From Vampirovibrio sp. (GTDB taxonomy: Bacteria > Cyanobacteriota > Vampirovibrionia > Vampirovibrionales > JAJTHC01), in the NCBI GenBank assembly GCA_024998755.1, contig JACEUU010000003.1, forward strand, positions 372,001 through 436,000: a stretch of DNA of 64,000 nt. Direction: 5' to 3'. The position numbers and the translations under genes were made by a program. Numbering within the stretch: the stretch's first letter is position 1; the number at the start of each line of letters is the position of its first letter. Of the stretch, positions 1 through 8,559 are shown in pieces. The notes beneath the pieces are model-generated. The model was given only the letters and a program-made list of their open reading frames with translations. It was not told where the DNA came from and ran no database searches.

Positions 1-789
1 CTCCAATTTTTTGTAAACCAAGGAGAATCCTACGAGCTTTTCGGGCTAATTAAAACAAATTTTCATTTATTCGGCGTGGCAGAACCAGCCCACCTTAACC
101 TGCTAGGCACCGATGAAAGCGGTCGAGACGTTTTTTCACGCCTACTGTGGGGCGGGCAAGTTTCGTTGACCATTGGGTTTGTTAGTTTGTTAATTGCCTT
201 CCCACTGGGGTTATTAGTAGGCGGTATTGCAGGCTACAAAGGCGGATGGTTGGATACCGTACTAATGCGGTCTACCGAAATTTTAATGTCAATACCCCAC
301 CTGTTTATTTTAGTAAGCCTAGCTTCCATTATGCCCCCTGCACTTACCAGCGTGCAACGCTTTTTGTTGGTATCAGCCTTTATGGCATTACTAGGGTGGA
401 CAGGGTTAGCACGGATTATCCGCAATTTAATTTTATCCATTAAGCAACAAGAATTTATTGAAGCAGCCACCGCCATGGGGGCTTCCACCAGTCGTATTTT
501 ATGGCGACACCTATTACCGCAAACCACCTCGTTTTTAATTGTAGCGGCAACGTTGGGCATACCAGGGTATATTTTAGCAGAATCTGGGTTGAGTTTTTTG
601 GGATTAGGCATTCAACAACCTGATGCCAGCTGGGGGAATTTGCTGAAAGAAGCCCAAGAACTTTCAAACCTCATTGAACGCCCATGGCTAATGACGCCGG
701 GATTGTTGATTTTTGGGGTAGTGTTGGCTTACAACCATCTGGGGGAATCGCTCCGCAACCGGTTAGACCCAGCTATGCGAAAACAGTAG
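1..789 (+). CDS. ABC transporter permease, DppC/OppC type (5' end outside window)
   Basis: Membrane permease subunit of a peptide/nickel-type ABC importer. The reading frame is open from base 1, so the gene starts before the window. The GTG at 76 is internal, because residues encoded upstream of it (…LFGLIKTNFHLFGV…) match the usual family N-terminal region before the conserved LLGTDESGRDVFSRLLWG motif. Several hydrophobic segments follow, then the cytoplasmic EAA loop (EAATAMGASTSRILWRHLLP) that docks on the ATPase, and GLSFLGLGIQQP near the end. The gene ends at TAG 787-789. The partner permease and ATPase genes presumably lie upstream of the window. The substrate cannot be told from this subunit. 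Confidence 0.9.
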   Translation, partial: LQFFVNQGESYELFGLIKTNFHLFGVAEPAHLNLLGTDESGRDVFSRLLWGGQVSLTIGFVSLLIAFPLGLLVGGIAGYKGGWLDTVLMRSTEILMSIPHLFILVSLASIMPPALTSVQRFLLVSAFMALLGWTGLARIIRNLILSIKQQEFIEAATAMGASTSRILWRHLLPQTTSFLIVAATLGIPGYILAESGLSFLGLGIQQPDASWGNLLKEAQELSNLIERPWLMTPGLLIFGVVLAYNHLGESLRNRLDPAMRKQ

Positions 790-869
790 AGTTTACCTTG
801 ATGTAACAACATCTTAACGGTAAACTAGCAGATAATAATAAACCCTCAAATAAGAAATACTTTCTAAAA

Positions 870-2270
870 ATGTTAAAAACGTGGATTGCCGTCACAACTG
901 GAAAACTCGCCGCATGGGCTTCTAAAACGCTCACCAAGGGTGCTGGCACTAGCTTACCTGGGGTTGTGGCACTGAAAGTTTTCCCTCAAGTACTAAAATC
1001 CCTAGCCCATCAAGTGCCAAAACAAGGCATTATCGGCATCACAGGCACTAATGGAAAAACCACCAGTGCAGGGCTGATTGCCGCCTTCCTAGAAGCCAAA
1101 CCCACCCAAGTCATTCATAACCAACTAGGGGCAAATATGCTTTCAGGCATTACCAGTGCCTTACTGCTACAAACCGACTCTACCGCCCACCTCAAAGCAG
1201 ACCACTTGGTACTGGAAATTGATGAAGCCTCGCTAACCAAAGTAACCGCTCAAGCCCCCTTGCACACACTAGCCGTTACCAATTTATTCAGAGACCAACT
1301 GGACCGCTACGGCGAACTAGATACCACCGCCCAGTTTATCACCAACGCCTTCCCCAACGTTTCAGGGGCAATTATTCTCAATGCAGATGAGCCTTTGGTT
1401 GCCAGCATGGGTAAGCATCTACCCGAAGGCGTAAAACCTCTATTTTTCGGGATTCAAAACCTACCCTTCGGGCAGAGCGATTCCGATAGTAGCGTGCAAG
1501 CTGATGGGGGTGTCCCCTTTCCGTTAGAAGTATGTAGTTGCCCCAGTTGTGGAACAGACTTAAGCTATACCCACCGATTTTATGCCCAAGTGGGGCATTA
1601 TCACTGCGAAAATTGTGGGTATCAACGACCAACGCCGTCGGTTTTAGGTACGGTGCTGAAACAATCGCCCGCAGAAGCCGTTTTACAGATAGAAGCCCCT
1701 ACTTTAGGGAAAATAGAACCCTTTGAACTAAAAACCAGTTTAGTCGGCACGTTCAACCTATATAACCTACTATTAGCCGTTACTGTGGGCTTGCTACACG
1801 GTGTTTCTCCGCAAGCCATGCAGTTGGCACTGAACGAGTACGAAGGCGTATTTGGTCGGGCTGAACGCCGAACGGTTCAAGGCAAAGCCGTGCAAGTGCT
1901 ACTGATTAAAAACCCTGCGGGGGCAACAGAAGTATTGAAACTGGTAGAACAAGACCCCAACGCTAGGCTATTAATTGCCATTAACGACGATTACGCCGAT
2001 GGCAGAGACGTTTCTTGGTTGTGGGATGCCCCATTTGAACGGCTAACCCAAGCTACTGCTCCGCTTTTTGTTTCTGGCAGGCGTTCGGGGGATATGGCGG
2101 TTCGGTTACAGTATGCGGGGATACCAGCTAATGCCATTATTGAACAGGAAACGTTAAAAACCTGTTTAAAACAAGTCCTTGATGCCGTACAACCCCATGA
2201 AACGTTGTATATTCTACCCACCTACACGGTTTTATTGAATCTGCGTACCCTTTGGGATGAATTAAACTAG
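870..2270 (+). CDS. murT: MurT-like lipid II isoglutaminyl synthase subunit (Mur ligase with DUF1727)
   Basis: 466 aa. A Mur-ligase fold protein with the ATP loop GITGTNGKTT (Lys63). A four-Cys zinc ribbon sits around residues 210-245 (CSCPSC … CENC), inserted in the central domain. The C-terminal part (KNPAGATEVLK, INDDYADGRDVSW) matches the MurT C-terminal domain. In known systems MurT pairs with the glutamine amidotransferase GatD to amidate the D-Glu of lipid II. Here the next gene downstream is a tRNA and no gatD is visible within the window, which is unusual because the two are normally adjacent. The family call is firm; the exact reaction rests on finding gatD elsewhere. Confidence 0.88.
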   Translation: MLKTWIAVTTGKLAAWASKTLTKGAGTSLPGVVALKVFPQVLKSLAHQVPKQGIIGITGTNGKTTSAGLIAAFLEAKPTQVIHNQLGANMLSGITSALLLQTDSTAHLKADHLVLEIDEASLTKVTAQAPLHTLAVTNLFRDQLDRYGELDTTAQFITNAFPNVSGAIILNADEPLVASMGKHLPEGVKPLFFGIQNLPFGQSDSDSSVQADGGVPFPLEVCSCPSCGTDLSYTHRFYAQVGHYHCENCGYQRPTPSVLGTVLKQSPAEAVLQIEAPTLGKIEPFELKTSLVGTFNLYNLLLAVTVGLLHGVSPQAMQLALNEYEGVFGRAERRTVQGKAVQVLLIKNPAGATEVLKLVEQDPNARLLIAINDDYADGRDVSWLWDAPFERLTQATAPLFVSGRRSGDMAVRLQYAGIPANAIIEQETLKTCLKQVLDAVQPHETLYILPTYTVLLNLRTLWDELN

Positions 2271-2277
2271 CGACTTG

Positions 2278-2306
2278 TTGACTACCTTCTACTTTTTGGC
2301 TTTAAT
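2278..2306 (+). promoter_or_regulatory. Sigma-70-like promoter for tRNA-Gly
   Basis: TTGACT at 2278-2283, a 17-nt spacer, and TTTAAT at 2301-2306. The tRNA starts 11 nt after the -10 box, as expected for a tRNA promoter. Confidence 0.6.
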
Positions 2307-2317
2307 AACACCATGGT

Positions 2318-2392
2318 GCGGACGTAGTTCAGTGGTAGAACGCTAGCTTCCCAAGCTGGATGTCGTGAGTTCGAGTCTCATCGTCCGCTCCA
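2318..2392 (+). tRNA. tRNA-Gly (anticodon CCC)
   Basis: A complete cloverleaf. The 7-bp acceptor stem pairs 2318-2324 with 2382-2388. The D arm is GTTC/GAAC, the anticodon stem CTAGC/GCTGG closes the loop TTCCCAA (anticodon CCC, reads GGG), and the T arm has loop TTCGAGT. Discriminator T is followed by an encoded CCA (2390-2392). Confidence 0.95.
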
Positions 2393-2520
2393 CTCTATTT
2401 TTTTAAGGGGCATGGGTATTAAATAAAAATTATAATTGTAGTAAATCATATTCCATATGCTACAATGAATAAATGTTTTTCATGATGAGGTAAGTCAATG
2501 CTACCAATCACCTGTCAATA

Positions 2521-2847
2521 ATGAAAGTATCCAAAAAAATGTTTCAATTATTCTATTCTACCGCCGTTGTTCAACAACTAAGCCTATTAATTGTTAGTAG
2601 TGCCTTCTTATTTTTAGGGTTAAATGTAGCGGTTGCTTGGGGGCAAACCCAATTAACCACCAAAACCAGTATGTCTAAAACTGCCACACCTAAAAAAGCA
2701 ACTTATCATAGCGTCAAAAAAACCAGTACCAAGGCTACCGTCTCTCATCAAAGTAAACCCAAAGCCTCAACGCCAGAATTTTCGTTGCCTGACGGGGAAT
2801 ATCTAGAAGAAAGCCCCGCTGTTGTTACATATCCACAAAAAAAGTAA
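2521..2847 (+). CDS. Small secreted basic protein, unknown function
   Basis: 108 aa, not recognised. The N-terminus has basic residues (KVSKK) followed by a long hydrophobic stretch (about residues 18-39) ending AVAWG, so it is a likely signal peptide or membrane anchor. The rest is rich in Lys, Thr and Ser (KTSMSKTATPKKA…) with a more acidic tail (DGEYLEESPAV), and looks disordered. It stands alone between the tRNA and a family A repeat. Composition and a clear start/stop suggest a real gene, but no function can be assigned. Confidence 0.5.
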   Translation: MKVSKKMFQLFYSTAVVQQLSLLIVSSAFLFLGLNVAVAWGQTQLTTKTSMSKTATPKKATYHSVKKTSTKATVSHQSKPKASTPEFSLPDGEYLEESPAVVTYPQKK

Positions 2848-2913
2848 CAATCCAATTCTTATTACTTCAGAATACGTCCCTATTGTACGATGACATCACT
2901 ATATAATGTTCTA

Positions 2914-3059
2914 ATACCAATTTCAAATAGAAATGTCGTTAGCGTCTACGTTGTTACCGTCAAGTAAAAAATCCTCAATGTACGTTTCTGTACACCTGCG
3001 GTTTTTTACTTGCCAGTGCCTAGTATCCATCTAACGCTATTCCCATTTGAAATTGGTAT
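2914..3059. repeat. Family A inverted-repeat element, copy 1 (146 bp)
   Basis: Non-coding element bounded by TACCAATTTCAAAT and ATTTGAAATTGGTA (perfect 14-nt arms). A second inner pair is AAGTAAAAAATCC / GGTTTTTTACTT. Shared blocks with the copies at 20584 and 30149 include GTGCCTAGT, CCATCTAAC, GTTGTTAC and AAAATCCTCAA. The whole unit can fold into one long hairpin. Confidence 0.85.
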
Positions 3060-3081
3060 AAGCTAATTTAGGATGATAGTC

Positions 3082-3609
3082 ATGAGTTCACCGTGGGATT
3101 TAAGCAAACTATTTTCACCGCCTTCTTCTGATGCTTCTTCAGGGGTAAGCATACCTGCTATTAATACGCCTGAACTAAAACCCAGTATCAACCTTCCGCC
3201 TGACGGTAATTCTTGGCAAAGAGAAGCGTTACAATCCGCAGGGCTAATTCCGCTAGTACCCATAACAGATAACCTACTAAAGACCCAATCGCCCATTAGT
3301 GCATGGCAACAAACCAATACAAATTCGTTCAACCCCACCGTTCAACAAACCAATACCTTCAAATTTGCAATTCAAGAACAAACACAACCCGAAACTAATC
3401 AATGGTTAGCACCCTCGCAAACCGCAGGGGCATCGTCTAATAATAAAACCAGTACCAAAAAATTATTAGACCTATATAAGGCATCTGCACCCAAAGCCAC
3501 CCAAGGCGATGGAAAGTTAATAGTGGGCGGACAAGGTAATTTTAGTAGTATTGAAAAAGGTGGAACTGGTGGATTGTTTGCCAGTGAAACAACTGATGAA
3601 CAAGGCTAG
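3082..3609 (+). CDS. Hypothetical Pro/Ser/Thr/Asn-rich protein
   Basis: About 175 aa from ATG 3082, chosen over the in-frame ATG at 3073 because AGGATG at 3070-3075 is well placed as a ribosome site for 3082. No signal peptide or domain is recognised. The sequence is low complexity with many Pro, Ser, Gln and Asn, and ends KGGTGGLFASETTDEQG. It is the first of three neighbouring low-complexity genes (3082, 3779 and the opposite-strand 4204) of similar style, possibly lineage-specific secreted or structural proteins. Function unknown. Confidence 0.55.
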   Translation: MSSPWDLSKLFSPPSSDASSGVSIPAINTPELKPSINLPPDGNSWQREALQSAGLIPLVPITDNLLKTQSPISAWQQTNTNSFNPTVQQTNTFKFAIQEQTQPETNQWLAPSQTAGASSNNKTSTKKLLDLYKASAPKATQGDGKLIVGGQGNFSSIEKGGTGGLFASETTDEQG

Positions 3610-3778
3610 CCCCTAACTAACCTTGTTGCTTTGTAACATTTTTTTACAAACCCTTCAGTCTGAAGCTAATTGACCGAAGGGGGTAGTGAAAGCCATTTTT
3701 TAAGACCAATCCAAAAACCAATGACTTTCGAATCTATCATGAGAGAAAAAATAAAATTTAAAGGACTTATCCCCCATT

Positions 3779-4198
3779 ATGATTTTAAATGTGAATGCAG
3801 GCTTTGCCACCCCCAATAATGGTAAAATTACCACTGCCTTTAATGGAACAGTTTCAGAAACCGTTTCAGACAAAATAGCCACGAATGAAAAAAAGCCCAA
3901 AGAAACCAACACAACAACATCCTTCGAAAGCAACCTCAATCCTCAAGCGGGTTGGAGTAAGATTGTTAAAAGTACGCTAGAAGGCGGATCATTTTCTGGC
4001 TATGTTACTTACATGGAAGAAACACCACCAACAGAAACGAAAAAAACTGGAAAAAATGCCCTATGGAAACAAATTATTGCAGAAGCAATGAAAGGCTCTG
4101 GTCTTTCAACCAGCAAACCCAGTGCTGGGGGCGATGCCTTTGCTAACAAGGATTTTGGAAGTTTAGGTTCTTCTAGTTCTGATGAATCTGAAGGTTAA
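3779..4198 (+). CDS. Hypothetical Ser/Thr/Lys-rich protein
   Basis: 139 aa, not recognised. There is no obvious signal peptide. The N-terminal half is Thr/Asn-rich; the middle has a more ordered stretch (WSKIVKSTLEGGSFSGYVTYMEE, then WKQIIAEAMKGSG), and the tail is Gly/Ser-rich and acidic. It lies on the same strand as the gene at 3082 with a 169-bp gap and converges with the gene at 4204-5178, leaving 5 bp between them. Function unknown. Confidence 0.5.
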   Translation: MILNVNAGFATPNNGKITTAFNGTVSETVSDKIATNEKKPKETNTTTSFESNLNPQAGWSKIVKSTLEGGSFSGYVTYMEETPPTETKKTGKNALWKQIIAEAMKGSGLSTSKPSAGGDAFANKDFGSLGSSSSDESEG

Positions 4199-4203
4199 AC
4201 TTA

Positions 4204-5178
4204 TCAGCTAACTAATTGGGTCTGCGGCACTGCAGGAGCTTGAGGCTTCGTTTTTTGTGCTTGCTTTTTTGGAGCTACTTGCTTAGCTTCCACTTGTTCC
4301 TGTTGTTGATAGGAATGAAGCGAATACAAAGCATCTGTGACCATTTGCGGTTCTAACCCAAACAAGCCGATGCCTGTTTTAAGCACATTCAATTCTTCAA
4401 TAACCGCAGCAGTAGGGTGCCGATAGTACCCCACTTGAATAGAGCGTAAAGCCGGTTCATGCACCACGGCAGACGTATCTCGTAATATCTTCAACATAAA
4501 CGCATCAATATATGGTTTATAGGCTGGTCTGCGTTCTAAATTCGGATTAGCTCCTAGTATCATAGAAAAATCATTTGAAGCTTCGGCTCGCTTTTGCCAG
4601 TCAGGGTCTTCTAGCCTTCTATTTAAGTTACGAATAACACTGTTATCAAAGCCTCTAATAATCAACGGTTTATCTTTTTCTTGTGGTAACCCTGCTTTAT
4701 TCTCTTCTTCAAGGGAGTCTGAAGTAGTTGTAGGCAGTTCCGCAGAAGGTGCGGAGGCAGGCGAAGTTTCAACCGGCGTTGCTTCAGTGGCATTCACTTG
4801 AGGTGGTAAAGAAGCAGGTAAACTACCAGCACCTGCATTCGCTTCAGCAGCAGATTGCGGTAAAGTAGTCGAAGGTTGGGTGATAGCAGACCCTACAGAA
4901 GTGTTAGGTGGTGCTTCGGGCACTGTTTGTTGAACAACCGGTGGGTTAGATTCTACAATTGCTGAGGAAGGGGCAACAGACGGGACTGTATTAGGTTTGC
5001 CAAAAAATAACCACGGGGCTAAATATTCCGGCGGTGTAGGGGCAAAAGCTTCTGGGTTTAATAATAAATGACGCCTGCCACTGGGGGTATTTTCAACACC
5101 AGTTCGAACAGAATCCGTTTTTACAGGCACTACTGAAGAAGGGTATTGAATGGGTCTGGATGAATTAATACGACTCAT
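4204..5178 (-). CDS. Hypothetical protein with Pro/Ala-rich N-terminal half and helical C-terminal domain
   Basis: 324 aa from ATG 5178. An upstream in-frame ATG at 5202 would place the ribosome site AAAGGA inside the gene, so 5178 is preferred. Residues ~45-175 are Pro/Ala/Thr/Ser-rich and likely a disordered linker. Residues ~185-290 are ordered and helical (NLNRRLEDPDWQKRAEASND … ALRSIQVGYYRHPTA), resembling a HEAT-like repeat pair. The tail is Lys/Gln-rich. No catalytic motif or signal peptide is seen. Function unknown. Confidence 0.6.
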   Translation of the reverse strand: MSRINSSRPIQYPSSVVPVKTDSVRTGVENTPSGRRHLLLNPEAFAPTPPEYLAPWLFFGKPNTVPSVAPSSAIVESNPPVVQQTVPEAPPNTSVGSAITQPSTTLPQSAAEANAGAGSLPASLPPQVNATEATPVETSPASAPSAELPTTTSDSLEEENKAGLPQEKDKPLIIRGFDNSVIRNLNRRLEDPDWQKRAEASNDFSMILGANPNLERRPAYKPYIDAFMLKILRDTSAVVHEPALRSIQVGYYRHPTAAVIEELNVLKTGIGLFGLEPQMVTDALYSLHSYQQQEQVEAKQVAPKKQAQKTKPQAPAVPQTQLVS

Positions 5179-5697
5179 ATACAAGAAAAAGTCCTTTAAC
5201 ATTAACCGAAGGTTTATTCTGTAATAGTATCAACGTTGTTGAAGAAAAAGGTGTGCTGTGTTTTTTAAAATGGAAAGATTGAATAAAATCCGTTTTTAAC
5301 AAGAGAAAAGGGTTCTATTATTTATTTAATATATATATAATTCATCCTCATCATAGTAATGGGTGTAGAATTTGTATAAAAGTGGTGAAAAGGTTAATAT
5401 GGCTGAAAAATGGCTGTTGATAAGGTGTTTAAAGAAAAGGGATTTGATGAGGTAATAGGTTGAGTGTTGTTGAATGTTGCTAGAAGAATGGCAGGGTTTT
5501 CTATAAAAAGAAAGACTTTTTTACAGATGAATGAACAAGAGTTTAGGGTGTTTTAAACTCAGTTTTATACAGTATAGTGTTCAAAACTAATCAAATAAAC
5601 TAAAGCCTATTGCTACCCAAACATAATTGCCTATGATACGCTTTAATAATAAAGTAGTTTAAATTGTAATGAACCCCTTTTAGGAAGACCCTTTGTA
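5179..5697. other. AT-rich intergenic region with no gene seen
   Basis: About 520 bp between divergent genes (4204-5178 minus and deoC plus). It holds AT runs (around 5325-5342) but I find no convincing ORF, RNA or repeat. It presumably carries two divergent promoters. Confidence 0.5.
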
Positions 5698-6465
5698 ATG
5701 ATGATGATTACCATTACCCCCCAACACGTTGTAAATGCCTTAGAACACACCTTGCTTAAATGGGATTGTAAAGAGCCCGAAAGCCACCAGCTAGTGGAAC
5801 GCTTATGCCAAGAAGCTAAGCAATACGGGTTTGCAGCGGTATGTGTCAGACCTATCCATTTTACAACGGCTCGGTATGCCTTGGGGGTTACTTCCTCTGT
5901 AGCGTTAGCGGGGGTTGTAGGCTTTCCTGAATTTCCGTTAACCAAAGCCATTGAAAAAGCTCATCCGATGATTGGAGCGGTTAATAGCACTACCAAGCTG
6001 CAAGAAATTTCTTGTGCCCAAATGGAAGGGGTGGATGAATTGGATGTGGTTTTGAATAGTGCTTATTTTAAAACAGATTTTGAAGTGGGCGGTAGTTTTA
6101 CGGAAGATGAATTAACAGGGTTACGCACTTGTGCCGATGACTTACCAATAAAGCTGATTTTAGAAACAGATTTACTAACATCGGAAGAAATTAAAAAGGT
6201 CGTTGCTATTGCCGTGGCGTGCGGTATGGATACCATTAAAACCAGTACGGGCTTTATAACGGATGGGATTGGGGCAACGGTGGAAACCATTACGTTAATT
6301 CGTCAAACGTTGGATGCCTTGGGGGCTACCCATGTGGGCATTAAGGCTTCTGGTGGGGTGAAGACATATGCCCAAGCCTTAGCGTTGCTACAGGCGGGTG
6401 CTACCAGAATTGGTTCAAGCAATTGCGTTGCAATCGCTCAAGAAGCCATGGCATTGCTGGGTTAA
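5698..6465 (+). CDS. deoC: Deoxyribose-phosphate aldolase
   Basis: 255 aa, starting with three tandem ATGs. DeoC splits 2-deoxyribose-5-phosphate into glyceraldehyde-3-phosphate and acetaldehyde in deoxynucleoside catabolism. Family signatures are present: the Schiff-base Lys181 in IKTSTGF, the helper Lys216 in GIKASGGV, DELDVVLN near residue 113, and VVGFPEFP near 73. Length is typical. It is monocistronic, with a 10-bp gap to the convergent ispF stop. No other deo genes are nearby. Confidence 0.95.
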   Translation: MMMITITPQHVVNALEHTLLKWDCKEPESHQLVERLCQEAKQYGFAAVCVRPIHFTTARYALGVTSSVALAGVVGFPEFPLTKAIEKAHPMIGAVNSTTKLQEISCAQMEGVDELDVVLNSAYFKTDFEVGGSFTEDELTGLRTCADDLPIKLILETDLLTSEEIKKVVAIAVACGMDTIKTSTGFITDGIGATVETITLIRQTLDALGATHVGIKASGGVKTYAQALALLQAGATRIGSSNCVAIAQEAMALLG

Positions 6466-6475
6466 AATTGCGACC

Positions 6476-6973
6476 CTAAATTGACACTAACACAACCACT
6501 TGCGTGCTAATAGCTTCTAGCGTGCCGATAGGAGGTAACCCTTCACCTGTTTTGGCTTTAATACTAACGCATTCCACCGAAAGACCTAAAGTAGTACTCA
6601 AGGTTTCTTGAATGCTTGCCCTATAAACACCCAATTTCGGGCGTTCAAGGTGAACCACCGCATCTATATTCACAATCGTGAACGTCGGATGAGCCTCCCG
6701 AATAATGCCCAACGTTTGTGCCAATAAATCTAAACTATTAGCGTTTTTCCAACGGTCATCACTCGGCGGGAAATGCGTGCCAATATCGCCCATAGCAACA
6801 CTACCCAATAGGGCGTCAATCAGGGCATGAACCAACGCATCGCCATCAGAATGAGCCACGCAACCCAACAAGCTTTCCGTTATACGAAAGCCACCAATCC
6901 ATAAGGGTAGGTTGGGGGCAAGGCGGTGTAAATCCGTACCCAGCCCTATTCTGAAATTTGTATTATTTAACAC
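6476..6973 (-). CDS. ispF: 2-C-methyl-D-erythritol 2,4-cyclodiphosphate synthase
   Basis: 165 aa. IspF cyclises CDP-ME-2-phosphate in the non-mevalonate isoprenoid pathway. Visible motifs are the metal-binding D-x-H in GLGTDLHRL (Asp14, His16), the AHSDGDALVHALIDALLG block, GDIGTHFPPSD, and the C-terminal KAKTGEGLPPIG substrate loop. It overlaps the upstream HAD gene by 11 bp (6963-6973), so the two are probably translated from one message. Confidence 0.95.
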   Translation of the reverse strand: MLNNTNFRIGLGTDLHRLAPNLPLWIGGFRITESLLGCVAHSDGDALVHALIDALLGSVAMGDIGTHFPPSDDRWKNANSLDLLAQTLGIIREAHPTFTIVNIDAVVHLERPKLGVYRASIQETLSTTLGLSVECVSIKAKTGEGLPPIGTLEAISTQVVVLVSI

Positions 6974-7868
6974 AAGCGGTTGCCTCTTGGTCTATTTTAG
7001 CCAGTACATTTTCTAATGAATCGTTTAAAATATAGTGGGCTAGTGCTTGAGCATTCCCATCTTCTACAATCGGCGGAGCAACTACTTTGGCTTGCTGTTG
7101 AATGGCTACAGGCCCGTTACCCATAGCAATACCTAAGCCTGCTTGGGTTAGCATACTTAAATCGTTCTCTTCATCGCCCAAGCAAAGAATATTTTCTGGG
7201 GCAATGCCCCAGCGTTGGGCTAAAAACGAAACGGCGTTCCATTTAGAGACATTTGGAGCTGTAATTTCTAAAAAATTATGTCTTGATTGACACCAGCTTA
7301 TTACTTCTTTGCCGAATGTTTTTGCTAAGTAAGCTTTCATTTTTTCTAAAACCGCAGGGTCGTTATTAATAACGACTAGCTTGGGCGGTGCTTCGGTTAG
7401 GATGGAAGCCAAATTATTGGTTAAGCTAGGTTCAATTGAAGAGGTATTTTTGTATTCCTGCACATACAATTCATGCGGACGGGAATACAAAATATCATTG
7501 ACATAACAGTTAATGTGAATATCATTTTCAGCACAATAAGCCACTAACTGTTTGGCAATTTCTAACGGAACAGGATTGTAAAAAATGCGGTTAAATTGGG
7601 GGGCATGGTCTGTTTCATGAATAGTGGACCCTTGGTAGGTGATAATGGGGGTAGTTAGCCCAAACAATTGGGCATAAGGCAACGCTGAAGGAAACATTCT
7701 ACCTGTGGCAAGTACCACTTTGGTGGTTGTAGTGGTGTTAATTCGGGTAATAATTGCTTTAACGGCGGGGGAAACGGTTAAATCTTTTTGAACGAGTGTG
7801 CCGTCTAAATCACACACCATGAGTTTAATTTCATGGGGGTAGGGTGGAAAGGTTGGTTGGTTGGTCAT
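6963..7868 (-). CDS. Cof-type HAD-superfamily phosphatase
   Basis: 301 aa. Motif I is DLDGTLVQKD (nucleophile Asp about residue 19). A C2B-type cap lies between roughly 90 and 200. Motif III/IV is CLGDEENDLSML near the C-terminus. Cof-type enzymes dephosphorylate small sugar or cofactor phosphates such as FMN, PLP or sugar phosphates; the substrate cannot be told here. It is the first gene of a two-gene unit with ispF (11-bp overlap). Start ATG 7868 opens MTNQPTFPPYPHEIKLMVCDLDG. Confidence 0.88.
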   Translation of the reverse strand: MTNQPTFPPYPHEIKLMVCDLDGTLVQKDLTVSPAVKAIITRINTTTTTKVVLATGRMFPSALPYAQLFGLTTPIITYQGSTIHETDHAPQFNRIFYNPVPLEIAKQLVAYCAENDIHINCYVNDILYSRPHELYVQEYKNTSSIEPSLTNNLASILTEAPPKLVVINNDPAVLEKMKAYLAKTFGKEVISWCQSRHNFLEITAPNVSKWNAVSFLAQRWGIAPENILCLGDEENDLSMLTQAGLGIAMGNGPVAIQQQAKVVAPPIVEDGNAQALAHYILNDSLENVLAKIDQEATACVK

Positions 7869-7996
7869 GGGTCAATGGGTAGCTTTCAAGGTTATTTATA
7901 CTGATTCTTAATAGTCTATGGGATGATTTACTTCTATAATAGAAAAGAAGCAACTAATTGGCTACCAGTTATGTTAATAAGGACGATTTTTAACCC

Positions 7997-8533
7997 ATGA
8001 GAATACAAAATTTTAAACCCGCTGTTTTAACCCTTGTAGTGGGCACACTGGTTGTGTGGGGCGGGGCTTGTGTACAAACTTGGGTGCAGGCTTCTAGGTT
8101 GGGGGGCGAAGGCTTTGGGCGGTTGCCTTCCAGTTATGATGCGGGCAAACCCTTAATGCAAGTAGCTGAAGAAGCCAATGGAAAGCCATTATTAGTTGAA
8201 TTTTATACAGATAGGTGCGTACGGTGTAATAAAATAGTTCCCTTGGTACATAGCTTTGCGAAAACACGCATAGCCAGCCAGTGTGTTTCATTAGCGTTAG
8301 TGAATGCGGAAACCGCTGAAAACAAGCTATTTACAGATTTATTTGCCGTGAAGGAAGTACCCGCTTTATTTATTTTTAACCCCAAAAAAATGAAGAAAAC
8401 GGCGGTTACTTTGCCTGATGCTTCAAAGCCAATACCGACTGAACAAGCCCTTGCTAATGCGGTAGTGGAAGCCTACAAGGCTAATAGCGAGGGGAATTTC
8501 AGTCGGCATTGTATGTTAATGGCGTCTGATTGA
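7997..8533 (+). CDS. Membrane-anchored thioredoxin-like protein
   Basis: 178 aa. An N-terminal hydrophobic segment (about residues 9-30) is a signal anchor or signal peptide. A thioredoxin fold follows: LLVEFYTDRCVRCNKIVP holds a CVRC active site (about residues 74-77), and KEVPALFIF holds the cis-Pro. This suggests a periplasmic or membrane-facing disulfide oxidoreductase. The CxxC dipeptide Val-Arg is unusual compared with Gly-Pro (thioredoxin) or Pro-His (DsbA), so its redox role is open. It is a single gene, followed by a family B repeat. Confidence 0.75.
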   Translation: MRIQNFKPAVLTLVVGTLVVWGGACVQTWVQASRLGGEGFGRLPSSYDAGKPLMQVAEEANGKPLLVEFYTDRCVRCNKIVPLVHSFAKTRIASQCVSLALVNAETAENKLFTDLFAVKEVPALFIFNPKKMKKTAVTLPDASKPIPTEQALANAVVEAYKANSEGNFSRHCMLMASD

Positions 8534-8559
8534 TTTTTTGTTTTCTAACAATAATATGG

